In this document: piece by piece, positions 10,908 to 23,105 of the stretch | Layout: each line of letters opens with the position of its first letter | How positions within the stretch are numbered: the first letter of the stretch is position 1 | NCBI GenBank assembly: GCA_013350335.1 | Contig: CM023537.1 | Span: 45,816,111 to 45,880,110, forward strand | Reading direction: 5' to 3' | Source of the DNA: Chimonanthus salicifolius | Taxonomy: Eukaryota > Streptophyta > Magnoliopsida > Laurales > Calycanthaceae | DNA: 64,000 nt | Program-made: the position numbers and the translations under genes | Notes under the pieces: model-generated | What the model saw: the letters and a program-made list of their open reading frames with translations, nothing else | What the model was told of the DNA's origin: nothing | Databases searched by the model: none

Positions 10908-12756
10908 AATACCCTCAAACCTAGATTTTGCAAGTCCTCAAGCAAAAACCTAAAAAATAAAAATTTGAAACTAAAAACCTATGTCTAAAAACTCAAAACC
11001 TAAAATTCCTAAACTAACCTAATACTAATCTAAAATTTTATTCCTATGCTAGACCTAAAACTATACCACTTTCGCTGGCACTCTCGATTGCATTTAGCAT
11101 ATGCAGCAAGTCTTTAAACCCCTAGTGGACGAGTTGTAGTCTCGTGAGGGCTTGCAGTGATGATACCCACAAACATCCAAATTGTTTAATCTTAGTTTCA
11201 GCTTCGGCAAAAACAAATCCATAAAAATCTAGACATCATATAATTCCAAAATTTATTTTATAAGACTTATATTCGGAGTGTGTTGTGTGCTTAGCCAATA
11301 TTAAAATAGTTTTCTTTTCCAAATAGACAGAAGTTTCATAACCACTTTCCTTCAATGCGCTTTGACTTCAAACCTCACTAAATATCTCTCAGAAAGAATA
11401 ACGCTTAGAGGCTTGTGTTATTTTCTCTCAAAGTATATGTGAGCGGAGTTTATGTATTCAAATTCAAAATTTCTCACATATGTATTAAAAAGACGGCATA
11501 GATCAAAGAAAATAATTAGATCTCATGAATGGACGTCACTTTCCTGAGAATGTTGAGTTATATACCATCATTTTCCTTCATTTATTCTCCACATGAAATA
11601 CCCTATGACTTTTTATAGGATGAAACGTGGCTTGGGATCGGGTCACATCAAAGAAGGATAAAAAAAACTCTAAAAATAATTATTTTGAACAGAAAAGTCA
11701 AAGGTTTTCAAAATGTAAGACGGGATATATCTTCCTTTATTTTTATTCTTTTCAGTACTTTTTTTTCAAGATATTCATCTTTTTTTTTTCTTTCATGTCC
11801 TTCTATTGATGTCTGGATGTTCGCTTTTCTTTTTCTTTTTCCTGTTTTATATGTATATATTTTAGAGTGCCATCTCCATTTTTGTCATCTCTAACCTTTT
11901 CTGGTATCTTAGAATAGGTAACAGATATTTCTATGAGGCTCAAACTCCATAACTGGAGTTGGGTACGGTAGATATGGCTAAACAATAAAAAGAGGCTGAT
12001 TTTTCATTAAGGCTCAACTGGGAACTATCAGGATACATTGACCAAAATTAGGTAGGCATTAAGGCTCAAATGATCCAAAAATGGCCTAAATCATATCCTA
12101 AGTTTCATACAGTGATTTCCTTGTTGTAAATAAATTCTGAAAAATTTCAATTGTACTAACTCAAATTTAATGGCGTTCTCAGCGATATGACCAAACTTGA
12201 AGAATGATGAGATCCACAACGACTTAACGCGCTTAAGAAAGAAAAATAGATTGACTTAAATCCCTCAGAAAAATAGATTGGCTCTAAAGCTCACTGGGTT
12301 AAGTCTCCACTATCATTCCTCCGTTGACTACTGGACTCGTGAATTTTTTTCTTTTTCCAGCTAAATTTAACATGTCTGTGTAAATTTTGTTCCAAATATA
12401 ACTTCTATAAAAAAGTTTATTGAAAAAGTGATATAAATTTTTTATTTACCTATTAATGCTGAAAAATCACTTAGACTCAAGAAAACTTTTTTTTTTTGGT
12501 TTTCGTTCAAGGGGTAGCCTCAGTCTTCACTTACTCTTCCTTTGATTGAAAAAGATTTTTTTTTAGACAAAAATATTGACTCAAAACTTTTTTTTGGTCA
12601 AAGGCAGTCTCAAGTTTTGTTTGCAAACTTACTCTTCCCTTGACTTTTTCAATAGGGGTTTCGGTTCTTTCGAACTTACTCTCCTTAAAAATGTTAAGAC
12701 ACAATTTTTTTTATTATTGAACTCAACTAGTGTAACCTCCAGATACCCCCAAATAC
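10908..12756 (-). other. Athila internal 3' non-coding region
   Basis: No domain is recognisable. On the minus strand the LTR-proximal 20 bp are the polypurine tract (TTTGAGGG). Around 12480-12720 there are repeated T-runs and related CTTACTCTTCC and TTTTGGTCAAAGG phrases, resembling diverged short tandem units. The env-like region seen in some Athila elements cannot be recognised. Confidence 0.55.
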
Positions 12757-14439
12757 ATTAAATTTCTCACCATACAGGTAATGCCTCCATAGTTTTATTG
12801 AGAAGACAACAACTGCCAGTTCCAGATCATGAGTTGGATAGTTTTGCTCATGTTCCTTCAGTTGTCTGGAACCGAAAGCCACTACCTTTCCCTCCTGCAT
12901 TAAAACACATCCCAAGCCAAATTTAGAAGCATCACTATATACATTATAACCTCGTCCTTGTTCAAGTACCTATCAACACCGAAGAGGTAGTCAATTTCTC
13001 CTTTAAATCTTGAAATGCTTTCTCACAAGCATCACTCCACTCGAACTTGATGTTCTTCTTCATTAATCGAGTCATTGGTACAGTAATTTGGGAAAAGTGT
13101 GGGATAAATTATCTATAGTATCCGGCTAATCCCAAAAAGCTTCGGATTTCAAACACATTCTTAGGTCTTTCCCAATTCTTCACTGTTTCTACTTTTGTTG
13201 GATCTACTGAGATGCCTTTTGTAGACACTATGTGTCCAAGAAATTGCACTTGAGTTAACTAAAACTCACACTTGCTCAGTTTAGCGTACAATTGGTTATC
13301 TCTAAGGGTCTGAAGAATAATGCGTAGATGACATTCATGTTCTTCCTTTGATGAAGAATAAATCAAGATATCATCTATAAAGACTATCACAAATTCTCTC
13401 AGATAAGGTCAGAAGACTCGATTCATCAAATCCATAAACATGCCTGGTGCGTTGGTTAAACCAAACGACATTACTAAAAACTCATAAAGACCATAATGCA
13501 TTCTGAAAGCAGTCTTAGGAATGTCTTCTTCCCGAATCCGCAATTGATGATATCCTGACCTCAAGTCGATTTTAGAGAAACATTTCGATCCTCTCAACAA
13601 ATCAAAGAGATCATCTATTCTAGCATTGGATACTTGTTCTTTATAGTTACCTGATTGAGTTGTCAGATCTATACTCATTTCATCGATCAGTCTTTCTTTT
13701 TCACAAAGAGAGCTGGTGCGCCCCAAGGCAATTTATTTCGTCGAATAAAACCAAGTCTGAGAAGTTCATTTACATATGTAACTAACTCTCTCTGTTCAGC
13801 TGGCGCCATCAGGTAGGGTGCCATGGAAATATGAGATGTCCCTGCCTGTAGATCAATAACAAACTCTATCTCTCAGCATGGAGGTAGCCCAACAAGCTGG
13901 TCAGGAAACACATCCATAAACTCACACACCACCCGAGGTACATCATATTCTACGCCTCCTATATCTTCCCATCCCATACTAGCCACCACACTACCAGGAT
14001 ATGCTTGAAGGCCAAAAAATCTACTTCTCATCTTCTCATAGAGTATCAACTTCTCTATAAACCCTCCATTGGTTGGAGTGACTCCAAAAATTCTCCTTTG
14101 AGAGTAATCAATCAAGATTTTATATATTGCTAACCAATCCATGCCTAGAATGATGTCAAAGTCCATCACTTCTAAGACTAGAAAATCATAGGACAAATCT
14201 ACACCACATATTCTCAAAATGCATGACTTGATTTTTTGTTTACTAACACCTTTTTATCCAAAGGTGACACTACTGTCAATGGTTTACTTACTTCTACTGA
14301 TTGCAAATCCAATTTATCACAACAAGATCTAGAAATAAAGGAATGTGAAGCACCAGTGTCAAACAATACTCGTGCCAATAGGCTAAAAAGAATTAGTGTA
14401 CCTTCCATCACCGTGTTCTCCATTGGCTCTTCCATTTGA
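12757..14439 (-). pseudogene. Gypsy #3 pol remnant: protease, RT and start of RNase H
   Basis: Read right to left: protease with DTGASHSFIS (14214-14435) and the trailing ILGMDWL motif (about 14130); the RT lead-in VFPDQLVGLPP (about 13880); the RT core with [14 protein letters not shown] and [21 protein letters not shown] (13409-13726); then RNase H with [18 protein letters not shown] and [21 protein letters not shown] (12757-12915). The order protease-RT-RNase H and the motifs are those of Ty3/gypsy polyproteins. Frame changes separate each segment, and the YIDD-type catalytic box near 13375 lies in a broken frame. The RNase H stops after KFNVF at the truncation. It is dead and encodes no intact enzyme. 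Confidence 0.85.
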
Positions 14440-15560
14440 GTCTCAATTGTTTAGACTCTCCCCTGAGTTGTCTGAGGACGTCCTTGTCCCCTTCTTTGTC
14501 CATCCGTGGTGGTCCATTCCTAGGCATCACTGAGCCTCTAGAGGTTTGCTGAGATCCTCTGCCATAGGATGATTGTGTAACCGACTGATTCGATCCCGTG
14601 TGTTCTGTGAAGGTACGACCCTGCCAAGATAAGGACAATCCCTAAGTGCATGTCTTGTCTGCTTGCAGTGGTAGCACGTCCTTTCCCTTGGTGTTGGACA
14701 GGTTCTGATTGTATGTCCCAGCTAGTTGCAAGAATAACACACCAGCTGTCGCGCACCTGCTTGGCTCATCTGTCTAGTTGAAGGTTGGCTCTTCCTAAAG
14801 AATGACGTCTTGTGATTGAACTTGGCCTTCTTATTGGGAGAGGGTTTTGGAAGCCTTAGGTACTCCTGTTGGTGGAGTGTACAGCTTCCACTTTCGAAAC
14901 AGGCTCGATGATTTCCTCCAACGTATTGAAAGTCAACCCAGCCACTTGTCGTTGTAGAAATAGACGAAATCCATTTTCAAAGTCCTCAATTTTTCCGCTT
15001 CATTAGCTGCTATCCAAGGAATATATTACATCAGTTCAATGAATTTTGTAGCATACTGTGCCACTATATTAGATCTTTGTGGTAAGTTGAGAAATTGTCT
15101 CTTCTTTGCTTCCTGTGCCACTTTAGGGTAATAACGAGCAAGGAAAGCAATTGAAAATTCTTCCCGAGTCATGGGCTCATGATTCCAAGCTAGACTCTTT
15201 GTTTCCCACCATTCGTAGGCATTTTCTTCCAACTGATATGTGGCCAAAGTCACTCGCAAGTCATCTAGAATGGCTAGGGTGTTGAGGATCCGGCCAATCT
15301 GGGTGATCCAATTCTTTACTGCACTTGAATCTTCGACTCCTGAAAAGCTCGTCGGTGTCAACCTTTTAAACTCCTTCAGAGCCGTAGTGGCTCTCTCTTA
15401 TTGGGTCCTAGTGGGAGGATTTTGTATATCTTCGGCAATCCTCTGGAAGTGCCTTCATTGCTATGCACACAAGCTCATAGGGTACATAATGATTGGTGCA
15501 GGGTTGAGAACATGTCCTCTTTCCTCAGCCTCTAGTATTTTTGAATGGTCTTGACATTTT
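14440..15560 (-). pseudogene. Gypsy #3 gag remnant
   Basis: The segment 15026-15361 is a Retrotrans_gag (PF03732-type) domain: PTSFSGVEDSSAVKNWI near the start, ATYQLEENAYEWWE, then EEFSIAFLARYYP and KKRQFLNLPQRSNIVAQYA. The capsid part lies upstream of the protease, as expected. Nucleocapsid sequence follows to the left in broken frames. The N-terminal part to about 15560 is scrambled by frameshifts. Confidence 0.8.
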
Positions 15561-15795
15561 TCTATCATTCACACTCGTAAATATCATATATAAATAAAAA
15601 ATTTACTAAGACATACCATATGAGTTGTGTTATAACATAAACATACATTTAATACACAATATTACATAACTCAAGTTTTATTTATACACAAGAGTTGGTA
15701 GGGTTTTGTATACCCTTGGTACAACACACCCATATATACATATTCATATTTGTACAAAGTTTTCTCTCTGTTTTCTCTCCCCTACATTCCCCTGT

Positions 15796-16023
15796 CTAAT
15801 CATTTATAGAGACATCAACATCATAGTTGAGGAGGATTTTGTCAGGACATGCTCCAGACATATGCCCTAACACTCCACAAGTCATGCGTGGAACGATCCC
15901 AGGTCCTCCAATGTAGGGACAGTTGGTCATGTCCTTCCCATGTCCCCTATATTCACACACCGGGCATATTATGTTGGCAGGATAAGGACCGTATAACTCG
16001 GAATGCCCCATGTGATTGCTCAA
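15796..16023 (-). CDS. Small ORF with two zinc-knuckle-like motifs between primer site and gag
   Basis: A 75-residue open frame lies in the untranslated leader of gypsy #3, upstream of gag. It contains CPVCEYRGHGKDMTNC (C-X2-C-X4-H-X6-C) and TCGVLGHMSGACP, which looks like a CCHC knuckle whose first Cys has become Arg. Whether it is a displaced nucleocapsid, the start of gag, or chance is unclear. Zinc knuckles normally lie after the capsid domain, so this position is odd. No function is claimed. Confidence 0.4.
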   Translation of the reverse strand: MSNHMGHSELYGPYPANIICPVCEYRGHGKDMTNCPYIGGPGIVPRMTCGVLGHMSGACPDKILLNYDVDVSIND

Positions 16024-16347
16024 CCTGCAAGGGTATACAACAGCATTGGGGGTGGCTGGTGTATATTAAGGCGAGCCTGTTTTCCTTACTGATGATGACT
16101 CCTCTATAATTGGACATGCTCCAACATTCCCATTTTGAACGCTGGAGTTGTTGGTGGTAGTATCTAGTACTATTGGGCAACTAGGGGTTCCCTTGTCCCA
16201 AATCTCAGTATACTCCCCGTTACCTAACATATCTGTACAAAACAATTCACCAAAATCGTTAGATAATGTCAATAACATATACAATTCTAATAAAAAAATA
16301 GGTTCTAATCATGCATTACCCATCACTGCCCTAGAGTTTGAGCCAAC

Positions 16348-16359
16348 GCTCTGATACCA
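16348..16359 (-). other. Primer-binding site of gypsy #3 (tRNA-iMet)
   Basis: The minus strand reads TGGTATCAGAGC, complementary to the 3' end of initiator tRNA-Met, three bases inside the 5' LTR. Confidence 0.9.
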
Positions 16360-18164
16360 AGCTGTAATGCTCCGACTCGTTTAGTGGGCCCATATTGTTA
16401 CTATTTTTTTTTTATATAACTTCCAATCAGATAAACTCCTAACTGGGCTGGATCATTAAGGTCTAAAGTGAAGCCAAAAAATAAAATGTCACACATGCTA
16501 TTTACATGTGGACTCAAACATATACCATATATCTACCCTCTTACAACACATATTATACAAACAAATATTTCCATCACATAATTCAACATAATCATAATCA
16601 TATTCATATTCATATTAGAGTTACTAACAGTAACATGGCGGTCTAACACATGATTAAGGATAATAAGTACCACAAGCGGTACTTATACAAAACATGGTCT
16701 AAAATCAACATAACAAAATGGAATATATTTCCCGTCCGTGGGAGATACAAGCAACAACATCAACTTTATCATCCTAAAGTTGCAATGGAGGTTCCTCCTC
16801 CTCAGGTACATCTCCTGAAATGTGAGAGGTGTGAGCTAATTAGCCCAGTGAAGAGAACATAACATAATAAAATAATCATCATCAGGTTAGTATGTGCAGA
16901 TAATTCAATATCATCATAATGGTCTACTATTACCATTTTTTTTCATAATTGAGATCATAATTTGTCTACTATACCAATATATCAAGTCACTAGTATCACT
17001 GCCAATATCCACCGTAACATCAAAGTACTGCATTCACAATAAATGCATTAAATCCCTACACGGTCAAAATATAGGATCTTGCAAGAGCATAGACAACACA
17101 CTTGGGTCCTACCTATGCCAAAATATGATCCTTATGATCTGGTCTACTTCCAATATATGACCTATATGGTCCATCTATTGCATAATATATGACATTCTCT
17201 AGTCTACCATAGCCCAGGAACTAAGTTACGTGGAGGCAGTATCAAAATCATAGTTTCATCATCATAATGCTCAAATTCACATAATGGAACATTTCATAAT
17301 CAATATCGTGTATATGATAAACATTTCATAACAATTTATCATGTCTAGGCATATAAGTGGATTCATCATAAGAAACCACTCATTGCACTAGATCCTTTTA
17401 ACCTGATTTACCCATACTGTATTGTTAAGTCTCCTCAACGAAATATTTGGGATTTTGCGGTATCTATTAAATACACAAATAGAAATACAATGAATCATAC
17501 AGTCACAATCAAACATAATTTACAGATATATACAATACAACATATATCCATAGTATTTTAAATCTTTCTATCCTATTTTCTGAAAAATCTCCAAAGGAAA
17601 TGGATGGGAGTCTCCTTAGTGGGTTACTACTCCTTTTTAGTTACAATAATCCATCAATCAAATAAATACTCAATGCCCAGTCTCATATTTCTTCCTGGCC
17701 AGGGTAGAGTATTGAGACTTTGCCCAGAGGGTACAATAAAAGTTGCTCAAGCCACTACACATATTGTCTTCTGTAAATGACCATAGAGACATATTGAGTT
17801 AGGCCTAGAGATATAAGATTATCAGGCCACTACTCATATTATCTTCTCGATTGGACCATGGAGATATATTGAGTTAGGCCTAGAGAGAAAGAAAATCACT
17901 TAGTGCCCGATCCCTTCTTTTCTACCGAGTAGCGAAGTTAATCGCTCAGGTACTGATAGCTATCGGGTTGTGTTTTCGCTGCGCCACAGATAGAGAGTAT
18001 AGGCCTGAAAGTGAATACATAATATAATAATACAAAGAAAGGTTAATATCATTTTTTTATTAAAATCTGGGTCTAAACAACATAACATCAAATCCTAGGA
18101 TTAAAATTAAACATAAAATTCTAAGTCAAACAATCTAAATATGTATTAAGAAACCAGTTCTGGG

Positions 18165-18520
18165 TTCCTCAGAACATGCCTCAAAGTTCTTTGGCTTCGG
18201 AACTTCCGAGTCACTGCTTAAATTCTGGGTTTTTACAGCACCTTCGGAACTGAGTTCTGTACTTTGGAAAGTCCAAAGTTCAGGTCTCGGAACATCCGAG
18301 CCTTTTTCCAAACAGAGAAATAACAACTTCACAAAACAGTGAGTCTCGGTCTTCCTCGGAACTGGCCAGGTCTACTCGGAACTTCTGAACGGTTCAAAGC
18401 GTCCGAATGGGTCTTGGAAAGTCCTGGTCTGTCCAGCAGAGGCAGTAAGGAACAGTTGACCTTTGCTCGGCTTCGGAACCCCGAACAAAAGTCGAAACTT
18501 CCGAAGGTCGATTCTCAAAA
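18165..18520. repeat. CGGAAGTTCCG palindrome cluster, second LTR copy
   Basis: Repeated TCGGAACTTCCGAG, CGGAACATCCGAG and related words. This is the counterpart of the cluster at 6655-7025 in the solo LTR. Confidence 0.75.
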
Positions 18521-18997
18521 ATTCTGAAATCTTCTTCCTCTGTCACCTACAACATTGCAGTGACGGGATGGATAGAGTGAAATACGAATTAAAAAACAGT
18601 GGGTTTCTTGAATTCATTTTTCACATCCTTCTGGTCAGATGTGTTCTACATTAAGTCCTCTTCAATTTCAAAAGAAATTGGACAACAAATGTCAATGAAA
18701 AACCTTTGATTTTAAGAGAGAAACTAGTAAAACACCTAAGAAATCAAAGTTTCTACTAAATTTCAAAACTGGTTTTGGAATTCAAATCTTAACCGAATTC
18801 ACTTCTGATTGATCCTGAATAGGTTAGAATTTGAAAATAAAGACAATGGTTACCTTCGCTTGGAGAGTTTGGTTGAAACCCAGCAATTTGAGAAAACTTC
18901 CACTTAAGCTAATATTGAAAATGGTGACCAAGAAAGAGGAAGAACAGAGAAGCAGTAGATGGGATTCAAACTGAAAATTTTTCCTCCCTCTCAATGG

Positions 18998-19005
18998 TAT
19001 TTATA
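18998..19005 (-). promoter_or_regulatory. TATA box of the gypsy #3 LTR
   Basis: TATAAATA on the minus strand, in the GGCTATAAATACC context. Confidence 0.55.
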
Positions 19006-19860
19006 GCCATGAAAGGAGGATGAGGTGTGACCTTCACGCAGCCACGGTAGCCAAGTTACCACAGTCTAGCCTGCATGAATCATTGCATAGAGCGATGATT
19101 CGAACATACATAACAGGTTTCGCTGTCACCTGCTGCATAGGTGATTTGAAATTTTGGGTATTTACGGTTTAGTCCCTCAGAACTTATTTGCATATAAGTT
19201 CAATTTTATTTATTTTTAATATTTAACTAATTAAAATATTTATTTAATTTGATCCATCTTGTCCAAAAAGTTGTGTTTTAAAATCTTTAAATACCATATA
19301 ATTTTGGAAGCATTAATATTTATTAAAATAAATTGATTTAAATAAAAATCACATTTTAACAGTATTCCTATAACTTAAATTGTATTTATTTAAAGGGTTT
19401 AAAATATATTTTTTTTAAAATCTAAAAGCATAAAACAACAAGTTAAAACATAATTTAGCAAAAAATATTTTCTTAGAATTTTACAACTTCTAAAATTATT
19501 TAAAATAATTAATTCTTAGATTTCGGGATCGTTTCGGCTAGTTTAATAACATTTTCTAAAATTAAAAATAAAATAAAAATATTTATAAATTTCATAATTT
19601 AAATCCCTAATAAAGAAATCAATTTCACTCAATCAATAATCAAACAATTATTAAAATAATAAAATAACTTTGTCTATGGCAAATTACCTTTTTGCCCTTC
19701 CAACTTAAGTGAGCTGGATCAATGCGCTATCGAGCTCCGATTGGGCTGATCTTGAACTTTTCACAAAGCTCTAACTGTAATCTACATGATTAACAGGCTA
19801 ATACATAATTTATTAATATAAATCACATTAATTAGGCTTAATTCGGATCAGGGTATTACA

Positions 19861-20135
19861 TTTGGACTTGAAGGATGTATGCATGCAGCTACCCCCGTGA
19901 GCACCACAATTAAGTTGTCTAAGGATGAGATTGGGAAGCATGCTGATCCTAGCCTCTATGGAAGTATGATTTGAAGTCTACTTTACCTCACTACAAGTAG
20001 ACCTGACATCTCCTTCAGTGTTGGAGCATGTGCAAGATTTCAATAAATCCCAAGGTGTCACATATTAAAGTTGTCAAGATGATAATCAAGTATGTGGCTG
20101 ATACCACTTTGTATTGGTTCCCATATGACACCTCA
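19861..20135 (+). pseudogene. SIRE-like copia pol fragment A (RT C-terminus)
   Basis: The plus-strand frame reads FGLEGCMHAATPVSTTIKLS, then SLYGSM and LLYLTTSRPDISFSVGACA, followed after a frame change by NPKVSHIKVVKMIIKYV. These are the conserved words at the RT/RNase H boundary of Ty1/copia (SIRE/Maximus type). One in-frame stop and one frameshift are present. It is bounded on the left by the LTR of gypsy #3 and on the right by the LTR of gypsy #1, which cuts it just after a YDTS codon run. The SIRE call rests on pairing with the LTR at 31413-33244. Confidence 0.8.
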
Positions 20136-20731
20136 TGTAACACCTTGTCCCGTTGCAGGCGCATTATCTCCGAAATAACAAAAATATTACATAAAGACGG
20201 ATATCAGGTATTATTTTTTTTTTTTGAAAAAAACAAGATAACTACCTCCCGCTCGGCAACTACAAATCCATAATACTAGGAAATATAACAAACAACCATA
20301 AACTGTTCAAATATGGTTATACAGTCACCCGAACAAACAACATGCGAATAAGGTTCATACAAACAAAGTATCTCAACTCAGAATAAACATGATTAACAAA
20401 TATCTACTGCTACTGCTCTTCTCCAGGCGCCAGCTCAAGGGGTTCGCCTGACCCCTCGGTGCTTGGGGTACCCAAAAAGTAAGGGGTAAGCTAACCATCC
20501 CAGTGAAGGGATAAAACATATCACATGTTAGCAACATAATTATAAATCACAAGTATGAAATGTAATCAACATCTTAATATATTAGATGTGTATGTACATG
20601 AGTAATCCACTGAATTACTAACCAATGGTCCCACTGACCAATCTGAGGCATCGCCTCCATAACTCACAATGTTCCTCTAACACTCTGGTCTCCCTACAAA
20701 TATAAACAAGAGACCATGCAATACACAACTA

Positions 20732-20905
20732 CCTCAACCGCCGGAATGCAACAGGGAAGCCCGCATCTCCTATGTGGGTCTCGACCGCCGGAGCATAATG
20801 GGGAAACCAATCTCAAGGGTAGACACCTCAACCGACGGAATGCAACAGGGAGACCCACATCTCCTATGGGGGTCTCGACTGCCGGAGCATAACGTGGAAG
20901 TCCTC
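20732..20905. repeat. 94-bp tandem duplication in the gypsy #1 LTR
   Basis: CCTCAACCGNCGGAATGCAA begins copies at 20732 and 20826. Each copy contains a second CTCGACYGCCGGAGCATAA half, suggesting an older internal duplication. Confidence 0.8.
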
Positions 20906-22675
20906 CCAATAAGCAAACTCAGCATGTTATTATAAACATATACACATCTAAATAATTCCTCCATCTCAACATCCATGGGCACGCTGTCCGTTGCAGGTTA
21001 CCCCCCAGCCCCACCCCCATATGCATATACATGATATCCTGGTCATATCTAACAATGTAATCATGCTCTGATATGATTAATCAAGATTAACAACACATAT
21101 ATCGCGTGTAACAAAAGACATATAACAGATTATCTAAACATACATCTCCATGCTCATCATAATTATGTTCACATGTTATAAATAAACATACAACATTTTG
21201 TCAACAAACTTTCAAGTCTCATGCTCATTATCGAGCGCACAATCTCATTCCCATCTAAATTCATATACGTGTTATGATTGAACATAAAACATATTATCAA
21301 CAATTTTCAAGCGTTATGACCAACATCCAATGCATGTCTTAATCTCATCATAAATTCATTCCCAAGCAATAATTAAACAAACAACATATTACCAGCAAGA
21401 ATTCCAAGTTCAATAACCATTCATCCAATTAGAATCTACATTAATCGCATATAATTGACATGAGTGCACCCGAACGGATCCCTTGCCACAAATTAATTTC
21501 AACGGTTCCCTTAACAAGTGGCTTAATAAACGGAGGATCTCATTTAGGTCACTCCATGTTCAGGGTCAAAGGTTAAGTAAATGCGAATGCATGCTAAAAT
21601 AGTGATAAGTCCCCTCACAGTGTGTGGAGCCGAAAATCCGAAGCAATCAAGTGGCTTGATGGGTTGAAGGGAGCTCAATCTGTTGAAACAAAGAAGGACA
21701 AATTAGTGAAAAGGTAAAATGAAGCCAAATGAAAAAAGAGCCTAAAACTGGGCCGGGCCCAAAATGGGCCGAATTGGGTCGGGCCTGAAAATGGGTTCTG
21801 AAACAGGCCGGGCCTGAAACTGGGCTCTAAAAATGGTCCGGGCCAAGTCTGGTTGGGCTAGAACAAGGACTGGGCCCAAGGCTGGGCCTAAGAATCGGGT
21901 CAGAGACTGGACTTGAGGGTTGGGCCAGGTCCAAGACTGGGTTAGGTCGAGTTTGGGCCTGGACTGGGCCAGGTCTGTTGGGTCGGATCTGGGCCAGTGG
22001 GCCGAGCAATGGGTCTCACTCCAAGCACAAGGGCTGGGTCAACCCAAGGCCCAACCGAGTCGATTCGAAACCAGGTGAGTCGAATCGGTCAATCGACTGA
22101 GTCGAAGAAGCGGAAAAGATAGGGGAAAAATCGTGAAAATCCGAGAAAATTCGAGGAAAACTGGAAAACCATGGAAAATCGGGAGGAACTGAGGGAAAAC
22201 AGGGAAAACAACGGAAAAATCAAGGGAAAAACAAGGGAAGTCTCTCGAGAGGAGATAGTGGAAAATAAGGAAGAAGAGGGTACCTAGGATCTGGGAGAGA
22301 AGGGTGAGGAGGAGTGGAATTCCAACGGTCGAAACGAAGGTCAGGGCAGCAAGGGCTGGTTGGGATCGGCTGAAGCTGCGGTCGGGTGTTGTTGGGTCGA
22401 GGAGTGAGGGAAAGAGGCGGAGAAGAAAAATAACAAGAGGCGTGAGAGAGAGAGTTACCGAGAGGCCGTGGCTAGGAGAGGGGGTACGGCTGCTACTGCA
22501 AGGAGAAGGGGTCTCCTAGGGTTTCCGAGGGAGAGAGAATGAAGAACTGAGAAGGAGAGAGGAAAGGAGGAGTGGCAGTGGATCTAGGGATTAGGGTTTC
22601 AAGGAAGAGAGGAGAGGGATTTAGGGTTTAGGAGGAGAAAACTGAGAGAGGAGAGAGAAGAGAGAGAGAGACGCA

Positions 22676-22712
22676 TGGAGGAGGAGGAGGAGGAGGAGGA
22701 GGAGGGGGGGGG
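22676..22712. repeat. (GAG)n/poly-G simple repeat
   Basis: About ten GAG triplets followed by a G run, inside a purine-rich LTR segment. Confidence 0.9.
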
Positions 22713-23105
22713 GGGGCGGGGGCTAGGGATTGATCTTAGGGTTTGGGTTAGGGGAAAGAGAGGGAAGAGAAGAAGAAAAGGGAAGGGAGAAAGAGAAAGA
22801 GAAAGAGAGTTTATATATGAGAATGCTAGGTTTGAATTTTTCTTTTTTTTAAAGAGGAAAGCACCACTTTTATAAAATATTTTTAAAATGGTAACCAAAA
22901 TGTGATTTTCAAATAATTTAAATGACAAAAACAATTAAAATATTGAAATTACCAAAATGCCCTTCAAGCTTTCGAACTTGAAATCAGGCGAACAGGGGTC
23001 CACCGTGGAGCCCACACTCTCTCCATTGCCACCAAAACACCAATCCGACATGGGGGTCCGAAAATCTCCTCAAGAAAATCCCAAAGGATCGGGTCAGTCG
23101 TTACA

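Larger units (their letters stand above)
5007..12756 (-). mobile_element. Athila-like Ty3/gypsy element, 3' half (LTR plus 3' internal region)
   Basis: A minus-strand 3' LTR (5007-10907, split by a solo LTR) joins internal sequence to 12756. The LTR starts TGTTGATACTGAAAATATTA (minus strand, at 10907) and ends at 5007; the two parts sum to about 2.49 kb, matching the 2,439-bp solo copy at 51476-53914. The internal side next to the LTR carries TTGCTTGAGGACTTGCAAAA and TTTGAGGGTATT, typical of the 3' non-coding region and polypurine tract of Athila/Tat-type elements. Gag, pol and 5' LTR are absent; the internal part stops at the junction with gypsy #3. Confidence 0.75.
12757..19860 (-). mobile_element. 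Gypsy element #3 (gag, protease, RT, RNase H, 5' LTR); 3' side lost
   Basis: A minus-strand Ty3/gypsy element with a 3.5-kb 5' LTR (16363-19860), primer site (16348-16359), gag, protease, RT and the start of RNase H. It ends abruptly inside RNase H at about 12757, where it meets Athila internal sequence; integrase and the 3' LTR are missing. Its right end abuts a copia fragment at 19861, so it had inserted into that copia element. All coding parts carry frameshifts. Confidence 0.8.
16363..19860 (-). repeat. Gypsy #3 5' LTR, 3.5 kb
   Basis: The termini are TGTAATGCTCCGAC (plus left end) and GGGTATTACA (plus right end), giving TGTAATACCC..GCATTACA on the minus strand. It is homologous in inverted orientation to the solo LTR 5819-9233 along its length: both carry the GGCGCAGCG..CACAGATAG block (7230; 17990) and the palindrome cluster. 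It contains a TATA box at 18998-19005. Confidence 0.85.
20136..23105 (-). repeat. Gypsy #1 3' LTR
   Basis: Termini TGTAACACC (plus left) and GTCGTTACA (plus right). The outer end closely resembles the 94-bp LTRs of gypsy #2 (TCTCCGAAA, GACGGATATC words). It includes a 94-bp tandem duplication, a (GAG)n run and a long purine-rich part (about 22130-22815) that would be a CT-rich leader on the transcribed strand. Confidence 0.8.

Noticed and set aside
22599..22934. Ser/Leu/Pro-rich 111-residue ORF and the opposite Glu/Gly/Arg ORF
   Set aside because: Low-complexity purine-rich LTR sequence; no domain and inside the gypsy #1 LTR.
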